Positions 43,741-53,693 of a DNA stretch of 64,000 bases are shown one piece after another; the first letter of the stretch is position 1, and each line of letters begins with the position of its first letter. Both the position numbers and the translations under genes were made by a program. A model generated the notes under the pieces. That model did no database searches. It was given only the letters and a program-made list of their open reading frames with translations, and was not told where the DNA came from. Source of the stretch: Bacillota bacterium (lineage in GTDB: Bacteria; Bacillota; Clostridia; Oscillospirales; Ruminococcaceae); the NCBI GenBank assembly GCA_023460035.1, contig JAEWRN010000023.1:99213-163212 (forward strand), given 5' to 3'.

Positions 43741-45405
43741 CTACTTTTGCATGGTTTCTTTCAGGCGGGTCAATGCTATTTTGGTCTCTGCCGTTGTTTC
43801 GCCCAAAAGTGAAGCAATCTCCTGGACTACCCGCATCTGTTTTTCAATTACCTGGTCGGTAATCTCTATCGTTTCGCGGCGCAGCTCGTCTTTTTGGGCT
43901 TTTTTACTTTCCGCCTCGGTAATGTCACGCATGATGCTGAAAATAATATGGTATTCCTTATCATAGACAATGACTTCTGCCACATACTTTTTATATTCGG
44001 CCAGATAGTACTTTTTCTCAACCAGACTTTTACCACTGACCATTGCATTTAAGTAATCGGTGGGGTTCAGTATCCGCACCAGCGGGGTGCCGCGCAGGTC
44101 GGTGTCCAGCGGCAGGTTGAATAAGTTCAGCGCAGCGCGGTTGATCTGCTGGATATTCAGCGCTTCGTCCAGCACAAAAATAGCATTTGGGGTATTGCAG
44201 ATGATTTTGTCAGAAAAATTTTCTGCCTTTTCTTTCAAAAACGGCAGGCACATCGTCAGATCTGCTTTGCCCTGGTACACGGCAATGGCCTTTTCTCGGC
44301 AGGTATTATACCCGCAGCTGCCACAGTTTAGCTCTTGCTCCGGGCTGGTTTTGCCCATTTTTGCAAGGATGTCCTGAATTGCAGCTTCGCCTGGCAGGGT
44401 TGCTTTCAGCCCCAGAAAATCCATCTTTTTCACCAGCGGCCCGGCAAGCTTCACATCGAACTCTTCTGCCCCGGCAAAGGTGCGTACCCGCGTCGTGCCC
44501 GAAATGCTGTGCTGGCGGCGGGTAGACGCAGCCGGCCCGTTAATGCAGCCGCCCTTGCAAGCGTTCATCTCAATAAAGCAGTTCGTCAGGCGCCCGGCCT
44601 CAATTTCTTCCAGTGCGGCCTTGCAGTTTTCCACACCGTCTACCGGGATATAGCTGTACCCGGTGTTTTCGGTGTGCATACTGGCAATAATGCCCCCAGC
44701 AATGGGGAAGAAACGCGGCCGCTTGCCGCTCTCATCCTCGCCGTCCGGCTCAAACTCAACCTGTTCGTCTTCCATCCAGCGTTCCAGGTCTTCAAACGTC
44801 AGCACCACATCGCAAATGCCGTAAATGCTGGCTTCCTCTTTTTTAGAAATGCAGGGGCCAATAAAAACGGCCACTGCATCGGGGTTTTGTTCCTTGATTA
44901 ACTGGCAATGCGCCAGCATGGGCGAAAGCACCCCCGCAAGGTAGGGCAGGGCACCGGGGTAATATTTTTGAATCAGTGTGTTGACGGTATGGCAGCACGA
45001 AGAAATGATGACAGGGTGGGTGCCATCCGCAATCAGCTCTTCGTATTTTGTTTTGACGATGCCGGCACCAATGGCGGTTTCTTCTGCCCAGGCAAAGCCC
45101 AGTTTGCCCAGCGCGCGGCGCACGGTGCGGAAGTTGCTGACACCAAATTCGGATATAAACGAGGGTGCCACGCTGGCGATGACATTGCGGCCGGAGGCAA
45201 TGAGTTCCTTTACTTTGGGCAGATCATCACGGATAACTTTGGCGTTCTGCGGGCAATTTACAAAGCATTCCCCGCACAAAATACATTCATCCGACACAAT
45301 ATTGGCCTGATTGTCCGCAAACCGAATACTTTTCACCGGGCAATGGCGAATACATTTGTAGCAGTTTTTGCAGTTTGATTTTTTCAGCCCAAGAAAGTCG
45401 CTCAT
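43741..45405 (-). CDS. Sensory-type (group C-like) [FeFe] hydrogenase with PAS domain
   Basis: A 554-residue protein. N-terminal 2x[4Fe-4S] ferredoxin (Cys12, 15, 18, 22 and Cys41, 44, 47, 51); H-cluster domain with L1 ISSCCHTVN (Cys137, Cys138), L2 IGPCISKKEE (Cys185) and L3 EMNACKGGCINGPA (Cys283, Cys287); then a four-cysteine Fe-S motif LNCGSCGYNTC, a PAS domain (NTPNAIFVLDEALNIQQINRA onwards, to the RDITEAE end) and a C-terminal coiled coil. This is the group C/HydS layout, thought to sense H2 or redox state and signal through the PAS domain. ATG overlaps the upstream stop by one base. Confidence 0.92.
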   Translation of the reverse strand: MSDFLGLKKSNCKNCYKCIRHCPVKSIRFADNQANIVSDECILCGECFVNCPQNAKVIRDDLPKVKELIASGRNVIASVAPSFISEFGVSNFRTVRRALGKLGFAWAEETAIGAGIVKTKYEELIADGTHPVIISSCCHTVNTLIQKYYPGALPYLAGVLSPMLAHCQLIKEQNPDAVAVFIGPCISKKEEASIYGICDVVLTFEDLERWMEDEQVEFEPDGEDESGKRPRFFPIAGGIIASMHTENTGYSYIPVDGVENCKAALEEIEAGRLTNCFIEMNACKGGCINGPAASTRRQHSISGTTRVRTFAGAEEFDVKLAGPLVKKMDFLGLKATLPGEAAIQDILAKMGKTSPEQELNCGSCGYNTCREKAIAVYQGKADLTMCLPFLKEKAENFSDKIICNTPNAIFVLDEALNIQQINRAALNLFNLPLDTDLRGTPLVRILNPTDYLNAMVSGKSLVEKKYYLAEYKKYVAEVIVYDKEYHIIFSIMRDITEAESKKAQKDELRRETIEITDQVIEKQMRVVQEIASLLGETTAETKIALTRLKETMQK

Positions 45406-45650
45406 TATGCGTTCACCTTTAAAATGTATTGGTCAAAGATCTCTTTAAAGTTGTCGGGCGACACCCCTGTAATAATTTCGTCGTCCACCTTAATGGTTAC
45501 GCCGCTGGTGCATTTGCCAAGGCAAAATGCCGCAGAGACATTCACCTTGTCGGTCAGGTGGTTCTTTTCAAGCGCCTCTTTCATCAGGTTGATAATATTG
45601 TACGACCCTTTTAAATGACACGAGCTTCCCACACAGATATAGATGTTCAT
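45405..45650 (-). CDS. Thioredoxin-fold [2Fe-2S] ferredoxin
   Basis: An 81-residue protein with four cysteines in the spacing of HydC/NuoE-type thioredoxin-like ferredoxins: CVGSSCHLKG near the N-terminus and FCLGKCTSGV in the middle. It would pass electrons to or from the hydrogenases encoded downstream. ATG at 45650 follows GGGTGAG by four bases; the GTG three codons earlier overlaps that ribosome site. First gene of the operon; its stop overlaps the sensory hydrogenase start. Confidence 0.88.
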   Translation of the reverse strand: MNIYICVGSSCHLKGSYNIINLMKEALEKNHLTDKVNVSAAFCLGKCTSGVTIKVDDEIITGVSPDNFKEIFDQYILKVNA

Positions 45651-45695
45651 GCAACTCACCCTTTTTTAAATTACTGGATGGCCAGACAAAAAAAT

Positions 45696-45727
45696 AATAG
45701 GTATGTTAAATAGTTAACACACCTATT
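45696..45727. promoter_or_regulatory. Probable Rex operator at the hydrogenase operon promoter
   Basis: A 32-base inverted repeat with 14-base arms (one non-identical pair) and a four-base centre. Its core reads TGTTAACTATTTAACA on the minus strand (45704-45719), matching the clostridial Rex consensus TTGTTAANNNNTTAACAA except at the outermost base of each side. It overlaps the last bases of the -10 box and the expected start site, so a bound repressor would block initiation. The same dyad followed by seven T residues could also act as a hairpin terminator in RNA. Confidence 0.75.
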
Positions 45728-45753
45728 ATAATATAGCAATCAATATGGGTCAA
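45725..45753 (-). promoter_or_regulatory. Promoter of the hydrogenase operon
   Basis: On the minus strand TTGACC, 17-base spacer, TATAAT; the start site would fall near 45718, inside the dyad described as a Rex site. Confidence 0.82.
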
Positions 45754-45780
45754 GCGATAAATAGTACTAAAAACGACTTA

Positions 45781-45807
45781 AGTGTGAAAATTGTATGCAA
45801 CTTTCGT

Positions 45808-45819
<12 letters not shown>
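45781..45819 (-). terminator. Possible terminator of glnN
   Basis: Nine-base perfect arms (AGTGTGAAA / TTTCACACT) enclose the glnN stop codon; a short T-rich stretch (GTCGTTTTTAG) follows about eight bases later. The large loop makes this a moderate call. Confidence 0.45.
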
Positions 45820-47901
<2,082 letters not shown>

Positions 47902-47931
47902 CGATTTCATCCTCCCTTAATGGCATAAAGA

Positions 47932-47967
47932 AAAGGCGCCGTGGACAAAAAAGCCCACAGCGCCTTT
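47932..47967 (-). terminator. Attenuator in the glnN leader
   Basis: On the minus strand a 13-bp stem AAAGGCGCTGTGG / CCACGGCGCCTTT (one G-U pair) is followed by TTCTTT. It lies between the promoter and the start codon, so transcription must be allowed through it. Its 5' arm overlaps the hexaloop hairpin at 47957-47972. Confidence 0.82.
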
Positions 47968-47972
47968 GCTGT
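47957..47972 (-). promoter_or_regulatory. Hexaloop hairpin in glnN leader (candidate ANTAR target)
   Basis: ACAGC-AAAGGC-GCTGT: five base pairs closing a six-base loop with A at position 1 and G at position 4, the loop features recognised by ANTAR proteins. It begins about five bases after the predicted transcript start and is mutually exclusive with the terminator that follows. ANTAR sites are usually pairs of such hairpins and only one is seen here. Confidence 0.6.
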
Positions 47973-47983
47973 TTATGCAGTGC

Positions 47984-48012
47984 ATTATATGACGTGGGGC
48001 GAAATTTGTCAA
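47984..48012 (-). promoter_or_regulatory. Consensus promoter of glnN
   Basis: On the minus strand TTGACA, 17-base spacer, TATAAT: a perfect sigma-A match. Its -35 box is 33 bases from that of the divergent glnA promoter. Confidence 0.9.
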
Positions 48013-48045
48013 GTAAAAAACAACAAAAACCGGATATTTTTTTTG

Positions 48046-48074
48046 TTGACATGCTAAAGTGGGCATAGTATAAT
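48046..48074 (+). promoter_or_regulatory. Consensus promoter of glnA
   Basis: TTGACA, 17-base spacer, TATAAT, again a perfect match. A second -10-like TATAAT at 48233-48238 with a poor -35 (TGTTCC) could give a shorter transcript that bypasses the leader hairpins. Confidence 0.9.
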
Positions 48075-48082
48075 CCTAGGAA

Positions 48083-48096
48083 GGACAAAGGTGTTC
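48083..48096 (+). promoter_or_regulatory. Hexaloop hairpin in glnA leader (candidate ANTAR target)
   Basis: GGAC-AAAGGT-GTTC: four base pairs (one G-U) around a six-base loop with A1 and G4, nearly the same loop as in the glnN leader and at the same distance from the transcript start. It lies in the 5' arm of the longer hairpin at 48085-48144. Confidence 0.58.
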
Positions 48097-48144
48097 ACCG
48101 GAGATTCCAGCCTTTTGTCAGGAGCCCCCGGTGAGCACCCTTGT
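48085..48144 (+). terminator. Terminator-like leader hairpin of glnA
   Basis: Seventeen-base arms (48085-48101 and 48128-48144) with one mismatch and one G-U pair, a 26-base loop, ending in TTGTTTT. The large loop and short T-run make it weaker than the glnN attenuator, but the arrangement is parallel. Further downstream a second small hairpin (AAAATTAA / TTAATTTT, 48157-48179) is present. Confidence 0.55.
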
Positions 48145-48291
48145 TTTCGTGTTGCCAAAATTAAGGGATGGTTAATTTTACAAATACTTCCACTTTTTTG
48201 AAAAAACACTGTTCCATGGCCGCAAAACCGGGTATAATCAAGAATAAAGTAAACAGTAGTGGCCGTGCCGCGGCCTATGGAGGTGCGTTTC

Positions 48292-49614
48292 ATGTACAGC
48301 AGCGCAGAAGAAATTTTGAGCTATGTGCGGGACAACGACGTGAAATTTATTCGCTTGGCGTTCTGCGACATCTTTGGCATACAAAAAAATATTGCAATCC
48401 AGCCCTCAGAACTGCCGCGTGCATTTGAAAGCGGCATCTCGTTTGACGCTTCGGCCATCAGCGGGTTTATGAATATAGAGGAGTCAGACCTGCTGCTTGT
48501 GCCAGACCCGGACACGGTCGCCATCTTGCCCTGGCGCCCTTCTCACGGCAGGGTAATACGCCTGTTTTGCGATATTGTCCGGCCTGACGGCACCCCGTTT
48601 GAAGGGGATTGCCGCCGCCTGCTGCGCGAGACGGCGCGGCGCGCCATACAGCGCGGTTATGTGTGCAAGTTTGGGCCGGAATGTGAGTTTTACCTGTTTC
48701 AGCTGGATGAAAATGGCCGGCCCACCACCCGCCCCATGGACCAAGGCGGTTATTTTGACATTGCGCCGCTGGACAAGGGCGAAAATGTGCGGCGCGAAAT
48801 TTGCCTTTCACTGGAAGAGATGGGGTTTACCCCGGAGGCAAGCCATCACGAACAGGGCCCGGGGCAAAACGAGATCGATTTTCGGTACAGCACCGTCATG
48901 CGCGCGGCAGACAACCTTGTTACCTTTAAAGCAGTTGTGCGTGCCATTGCTGCGCAGAACGGCCTGTATGCCAGCTTTATGCCAAAGCCCATTGCAAATG
49001 CACCGGGCAACGGGATGCATATCAATATGAGCCTTTATAACAGGGATGATGAAAACCTGTTTTTGGGCCAGCCGGACGGTTTTTTGCCGCAGGCAAGGCA
49101 GTTTATCGCCGGTATTTTACACCGCACCGCAGAGCTTTCTGCGTTTTTAAACCCCACGACAAATTCGTATGCGCGGCTGGGTGCGTTTGAAGCCCCGCGC
49201 TATTTGACCTGGTCCCGGCAGAACCGCAGCCAGCTTGTGCGCATCCCCGCGGCAGAGGGGGATTTCAGCCGGATGGAGCTGCGCAGCCCGGATGCGGCCT
49301 GCAACCCCTACCTTGCGTTTGCTTTGCTAATTGAGGCGGGGCTGGAGGGCATTGAGCAGGCAGAAGAGCTGCCTGCCCCCACGAACAGCAACCTGTACGA
49401 GGCGTCGCCGCAGGAAACACAGCACCTTGCGCAGTTGCCGCAAAGCCTTGGCGAGGCCCTTGACCTTGCACAGGCAAGTAATTTGGTACAGCGGGTATTG
49501 CCACAGAGTATCCGCGATAAATATTTTGAGCTCAAGCGTGCCGAGGCTGCGCGAATTACATCGCCAGAGGACCGGGCACAGCAGGAGCAGGACCTCTATT
49601 TCCACCGGCTCTAA
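48292..49614 (+). CDS. glnA: Glutamine synthetase type I
   Basis: A 440-residue dodecameric GSI. It has the beta-grasp start SAEEILSYVRDNDVKFIRLAFCDIFG, the FGPECEFYLF metal site, HEQGPGQNEIDFRY, the KPIANAPGNGMHINMSL ATP loop and the NRSQLVRIPAA substrate block. The length fits the alpha (Gram-positive) subtype. ATG at 48292 follows GGAGGTG; the frame is open further up but lies in the leader. It is divergent from glnN and followed by an ANTAR regulator. Confidence 0.94.
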   Translation: MYSSAEEILSYVRDNDVKFIRLAFCDIFGIQKNIAIQPSELPRAFESGISFDASAISGFMNIEESDLLLVPDPDTVAILPWRPSHGRVIRLFCDIVRPDGTPFEGDCRRLLRETARRAIQRGYVCKFGPECEFYLFQLDENGRPTTRPMDQGGYFDIAPLDKGENVRREICLSLEEMGFTPEASHHEQGPGQNEIDFRYSTVMRAADNLVTFKAVVRAIAAQNGLYASFMPKPIANAPGNGMHINMSLYNRDDENLFLGQPDGFLPQARQFIAGILHRTAELSAFLNPTTNSYARLGAFEAPRYLTWSRQNRSQLVRIPAAEGDFSRMELRSPDAACNPYLAFALLIEAGLEGIEQAEELPAPTNSNLYEASPQETQHLAQLPQSLGEALDLAQASNLVQRVLPQSIRDKYFELKRAEAARITSPEDRAQQEQDLYFHRL

Positions 49615-49648
49615 GGTGTGAACTGGCAGCGGAAAGGGGGGACGCGCA

Positions 49649-50215
49649 GTGGAAAAGGTACTGATTGTTTCCGGCACCGAAAAATCACAGGAGGCATTGG
49701 CTGAGTTGTTTGTGGCATCGCCGCGGCCAACGATTGCCATGGCCTCCAGCGGCAGCGCGGCCCGCAGAGTGCTGCTGGAAGCGGATTATGATCTGGTTTT
49801 GGTCAACACCCCCCTGAGGGACGAGCTGGGGACAGACGTTGCAATTGCGGCCGCCAAAGGGCGTGCCGGCGTAATTTTGCTAGTCAAGGCCGAGCAGGAG
49901 GACGAACTGGCGGCCAAAGTGGAAGACTACGGTGTGTTTGTATTGCCGCGGCCTTTAAACCGTGCGGCCTTTTACCAAAGCTTAAAATTAATTACCGCCA
50001 CCCGCAAGCGCATTGAACGGCTGATGGAAGAAAACCGGCGTCTGCGGGAAAAAATTGAAGAACTGCGTATTGTAGAGCGCGCGAAATGTGTGCTGATTGA
50101 GCATTTGCAGTTTACCGAGGAACAGGCGCACCGATATATTGAAAAGCAGGCGATGGACCGCCGCAGCACAAGGCGCACCATTGCAGAGAGTATTTTGAAT
50201 ACCTACGAAGCGTGA
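49649..50215 (+). CDS. ANTAR-domain response-regulator-like antiterminator
   Basis: A 188-residue protein: N-terminal receiver-like domain (1-115), a coiled-coil linker RIERLMEENRRLREKIEELR and a C-terminal ANTAR RNA-binding domain (IVERAKCVLIEHLQFTEEQAHRYIEKQAMDRRSTRRTIAESIL). The phospho-acceptor position in DYDLVLVNTPL is Asn53 rather than Asp, so it is probably not phosphorylated in the classical way. GTG at 49649 follows AAAGGGGGG. It lies 34 bases after glnA and probably controls it by antitermination (inference from family and leader). Confidence 0.9.
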   Translation: MEKVLIVSGTEKSQEALAELFVASPRPTIAMASSGSAARRVLLEADYDLVLVNTPLRDELGTDVAIAAAKGRAGVILLVKAEQEDELAAKVEDYGVFVLPRPLNRAAFYQSLKLITATRKRIERLMEENRRLREKIEELRIVERAKCVLIEHLQFTEEQAHRYIEKQAMDRRSTRRTIAESILNTYEA

Positions 50216-50307
50216 AACGCGCGTTGGCGCGATAACGGAAAGCGGCACACAGGCGGCAGGCAGAGCCCGTGGGCTTTAAAATTTTGCGGATGAAGGGATG
50301 GAGAAGT

Positions 50308-51915
50308 ATGACGAAGTATATTTTCGTAACAGGAGGCGTAGTGTCGGGGCTGGGCAAAGGCATCACGGCGGCAAGCTTGGGGCGGCTGTTAAAGGCGCGT
50401 GGCTTGCGCATCGCGGCGCAAAAGCTGGACCCGTACATCAATGTGGACCCGGGTACCATGAGCCCCTACCAGCATGGTGAGGTGTTTGTCACAGAAGATG
50501 GGGCAGAGACTGACCTTGACCTGGGGCATTACGAGCGTTTCATTGATGAAAACCTGAACAAGTTCTCCAACCTGACCACCGGCAAGGTGTACTGGAATGT
50601 GCTGAACAAAGAGCGCAACGGTGAATACCTTGGCGAGACCGTGCAGGTCATCCCGCACATCACCGGCGAAATTAAAAGCTTCATCTATTCGGTCGGCGAA
50701 AAAACCGACGCCGATGTCGTCATCACCGAAATCGGCGGCACGACCGGCGACATTGAAAGTCAGCCCTTCCTCGAGGCCATCCGTCAGGTTTCGCACGAAG
50801 TAGGCCGCAAAAACTGCCTGTTTATCCATGTCACGCTTGTCCCTTATATCAAGGGCAGCAACGAGCACAAGTCCAAGCCGACCCAGCACTCGGTCAAAGA
50901 GCTGCAGTCGTTTGGCATTATGCCCGACATCATCATCACCCGCAGCGACGAGCCGATTGAAGAGTCAATCCGCAGCAAAATTGCCCTGTTCTGCAATGTA
51001 AAGCCGGACTGTGTCATTGAAAACCTTACATTGCCGGTACTGTATCAGGCCCCAATCATGCTGGAAGAAAACGGCCTTGCCAACGTGGTGTGCCGCGAGC
51101 TGGATATCCACTGTGCACCGTGTGACTTGGCCGACTGGAAAGCAATGCTGCAGCGCATTCAGCTTGCCACAAAGCCCGTTAAAATTGCGCTGGTGGGCAA
51201 GTATACCAAACTGCACGACGCGTATCTCTCGGTCAACGAGGCGCTGTCACATGCCGGGTATGAAAACGGTGCCCGTGTATGGGTAGAATGGGTGGACAGC
51301 GAACAGCTGTGCCCCGAAATGCTGGAAGAGCGCCTGAGTGGCTGCGACGGTATTTTGGTGCCGGGCGGCTTTGGCGACCGCGGTATTGAAGGCATGGTTT
51401 TGGCGGCGCGGTATGCGCGCACCCATAATGTGCCCTACCTTGGCATCTGCCTTGGCATGCAGATTGCGGTAATGGAGTATGCGCGCGGCGTGCTGGGCTT
51501 TGAAGATGCGAACTCCAGCGAGTTTGCGCCGGATTCTTCGCACCGCGTGATTGACCTGATGCCCGACCAGCACGGCAACCTGCCCAAGGGCGGTACCATG
51601 CGCCTTGGCGCATACCCCTGCAATATTATTGCGGGTACGATGATGGAAAAGGCGTACCGTTCGGCGCAGATTTCCGAGCGTCACCGCCACCGGTACGAGT
51701 TTAACAACGAGTTCCGTGAAGCGCTGACTGCCGCCGGCCTTAAAATAGCGGGTACTTCGCCGGACGGGCGCTTGGTTGAAGCAGTCGAAATCCCGGAAAA
51801 CGATTTCTTTGTGGGTGTGCAGTATCACCCCGAATTCAAAAGCCGCCCGAACCGCGCGCACCCGTTGTTCCGCGAGTTTATTGCAGCCAGCCTTGCGAAA
51901 AGCCTGCAAAAATAA
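50308..51915 (+). CDS. pyrG: CTP synthase
   Basis: A 535-residue enzyme that aminates UTP to CTP with glutamine. The synthase domain has [17 protein letters not shown] and [19 protein letters not shown]; the C-terminal class I glutamine amidotransferase has the nucleophile in [14 protein letters not shown] and the His/Glu pair near [16 protein letters not shown] at 50308 is chosen since the known N-terminus begins at this methionine. Separate unit after the glutamine genes, whose product it consumes. Confidence 0.95.
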   Translation: MTKYIFVTGGVVSGLGKGITAASLGRLLKARGLRIAAQKLDPYINVDPGTMSPYQHGEVFVTEDGAETDLDLGHYERFIDENLNKFSNLTTGKVYWNVLNKERNGEYLGETVQVIPHITGEIKSFIYSVGEKTDADVVITEIGGTTGDIESQPFLEAIRQVSHEVGRKNCLFIHVTLVPYIKGSNEHKSKPTQHSVKELQSFGIMPDIIITRSDEPIEESIRSKIALFCNVKPDCVIENLTLPVLYQAPIMLEENGLANVVCRELDIHCAPCDLADWKAMLQRIQLATKPVKIALVGKYTKLHDAYLSVNEALSHAGYENGARVWVEWVDSEQLCPEMLEERLSGCDGILVPGGFGDRGIEGMVLAARYARTHNVPYLGICLGMQIAVMEYARGVLGFEDANSSEFAPDSSHRVIDLMPDQHGNLPKGGTMRLGAYPCNIIAGTMMEKAYRSAQISERHRHRYEFNNEFREALTAAGLKIAGTSPDGRLVEAVEIPENDFFVGVQYHPEFKSRPNRAHPLFREFIAASLAKSLQK

Positions 51916-51985
51916 GTTTCGTAATATGAATTCGCTTTGTACCTGAATAACAATATGTGTGACACGGCAAAGCTAGAATAATAAT

Positions 51986-52032
51986 ACAAAAGCGTCGCCT
52001 TTCCTGCCAAGCAGGTTGGGCGGCGCTTTTGT
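51986..52032 (+). terminator. Terminator of pyrG
   Basis: ACAAAAGCGTCGCC / GGCGGCGCTTTTGT stem with a nested CCTGC/GCAGG hairpin in the loop. The rest of the 51916-52266 gap is AT-rich without a gene. Confidence 0.8.
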
Positions 52033-52266
52033 TTGTGGTAAAGCCCTTGGTGCGTTAAATGCAATGCTGGTTTCTGCCGGGTGCCAATAAAAACAAGCAA
52101 AAAACCAATAAATACAAGCCCTTTGTTGTGGTACACAGCCGCTGGTTGCACATTGACAAAAAGTAAAGAAAGTGGTTAAATGGTAAATAGTGGGCGAAGC
52201 GTGGATAAAAACAACAAAAAGCTGGTTTGCCGTGGGCAGTGATAACCGCGAAACGGGGGAATTGAA

Positions 52267-53583
52267 ATGAAAAAACGGGTGTCTTGCATTGCGGCTTTTA
52301 TGGCGGCGTTTTTTTTGTTTTATGCGTGTAGCAGTAATATTTCGCCGCCCCCAAACCAGCAGGCTGAACAAGGGGCATCTTCTTCTGTACCGGCAGGCAG
52401 CGAAAACAGCCAATTAAAGGTGGTAACTTCTGTACTGGGGCTAACGGATACGGCAAGGGCAGGTACCAATAACGGGTATTATGAATTATGGTGCCGCCTG
52501 GACGGCTCGGCCAATATTTTATATACTGATTATAAAACAAAGCAACGAATTTATTTGTCTGCACAGCCTAATAGCGACCACCACAATGAGGCGGACCCGA
52601 GCTGGATCCAATATACCATAGGGGGCACATTCCCATTTGTAGCGGCAACAAAGCTTTACGTTTGTCAGTTGGGGCTAAATGGTTTAGGCTTGTCTTATGA
52701 AGCAGAAGATTTGCCTAAGGTATGGCAGATGGACCTGAATGGTGATAACCGCCGTGAGCTGTTTTCGTTACCGGCAGATGAGACATTCTGCGAATCCAGC
52801 GTTTTTGTTGCCGATGAACAAAGCCTTTATGTTTTAGTAAAAAAGCATTTTGAAGAGGGGACCGAATTTCAGTTGCTTCGCGTTGATACCACTACGGGGG
52901 AAAAGAATTTAGTTGACCAATTTCCATACGATGCTGATTATAATGTGGTTGGTTGCTTCCCAAAAGGATTATTGATTACGACGGTTACAACAAAAAATGA
53001 TAAAACACAGTCGTGGAAAGAACTATATGAAAACCAAGTTTATACACTGAACAGATATTTTTTGGATACCGGAAAACTGGAACCTATTTTGACATGGAAA
53101 CAAGGAGATATTTTAGGGGTAGCGGACAACGAAAAATTTTATTATTGGGAGAGGTCTACCTGTACTATAAAAAGTTTGGATATCGGTACTCTGGAAAAAC
53201 GGACGATTGCCCAAAATATTTTTTCTCAAAATTTACCCCAAGGGGCAATCAAGGTAACCGGCATCTATGATTCACATATTTTGTTTTTAGTTTCAGACGA
53301 ATCTTATGATGGCAGTACACTATTTGCAATAGATTTATCTTCAGGTTTGTTATCAACATTAAAAATGCAATGTGAGGACAGAAAAATAGGCATTTTTGCC
53401 GAAGGCCCGGATTATTTTGCTGTGAACGTAGGGGAAAAGAGTATCCCGGTCCCTGATACTGCCCCGGACGGAACACCAATGGAAACCATGATGTCGGATC
53501 TTAAAATGGCCCTCATCGCAAAAGAGGATTATTGGAACAACCGGGAGAACTTTATTGAAATACAGGACCGTATAACCGAATAG
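52267..53583 (+). CDS. Lipoprotein of unknown function (propeller-like repeats)
   Basis: A 438-residue protein with a signal peptide and lipobox FYAC (Cys20), then a Pro/Gln/Ser linker and repeated strand-rich blocks with aromatic and Asp residues (VWQMDLNGDNRRELFSL, LLRVDTTTGEKNLVDQ, FAIDLSSGLLSTLKM). Such repeats suggest a DUF5050/beta-propeller-like extracellular fold, but no family is certain. Codon use is more AT-rich than that of its neighbours, especially in the second half. It stands alone; an extracytoplasmic binding or structural role is possible. Confidence 0.7.
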   Translation: MKKRVSCIAAFMAAFFLFYACSSNISPPPNQQAEQGASSSVPAGSENSQLKVVTSVLGLTDTARAGTNNGYYELWCRLDGSANILYTDYKTKQRIYLSAQPNSDHHNEADPSWIQYTIGGTFPFVAATKLYVCQLGLNGLGLSYEAEDLPKVWQMDLNGDNRRELFSLPADETFCESSVFVADEQSLYVLVKKHFEEGTEFQLLRVDTTTGEKNLVDQFPYDADYNVVGCFPKGLLITTVTTKNDKTQSWKELYENQVYTLNRYFLDTGKLEPILTWKQGDILGVADNEKFYYWERSTCTIKSLDIGTLEKRTIAQNIFSQNLPQGAIKVTGIYDSHILFLVSDESYDGSTLFAIDLSSGLLSTLKMQCEDRKIGIFAEGPDYFAVNVGEKSIPVPDTAPDGTPMETMMSDLKMALIAKEDYWNNRENFIEIQDRITE

Positions 53584-53623
53584 TCGGTTTGCATAATCAA
53601 TAGAATAAGGTTTGTTGTTACAC

Positions 53624-53667
53624 AACGAAAGCCTGCCGGCTGCAATTGCAGCCGGCAGGCTTTCGTT
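53624..53667. terminator. Perfect 44-base palindrome, bidirectional terminator
   Basis: Two 22-base halves are exact reverse complements, with arms rich in GC and ending in AACGAAA / TTTCGTT. It lies between the lipoprotein gene and the convergent binding-protein gene, so a shared terminator is the simplest reading, although the T-run is short. Confidence 0.7.
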
Positions 53668-53693
53668 ACTATTCAGTTTGCTGTAAAGCAAGA

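Noticed and set aside
48075..48292. A known glutamine or other metabolite riboswitch before glnA
   Set aside because: The leader shows hairpins but not the conserved core of the glutamine, glycine, THF, ZTP or c-di-GMP riboswitch classes that I can recall; the ANTAR-type explanation fits better.
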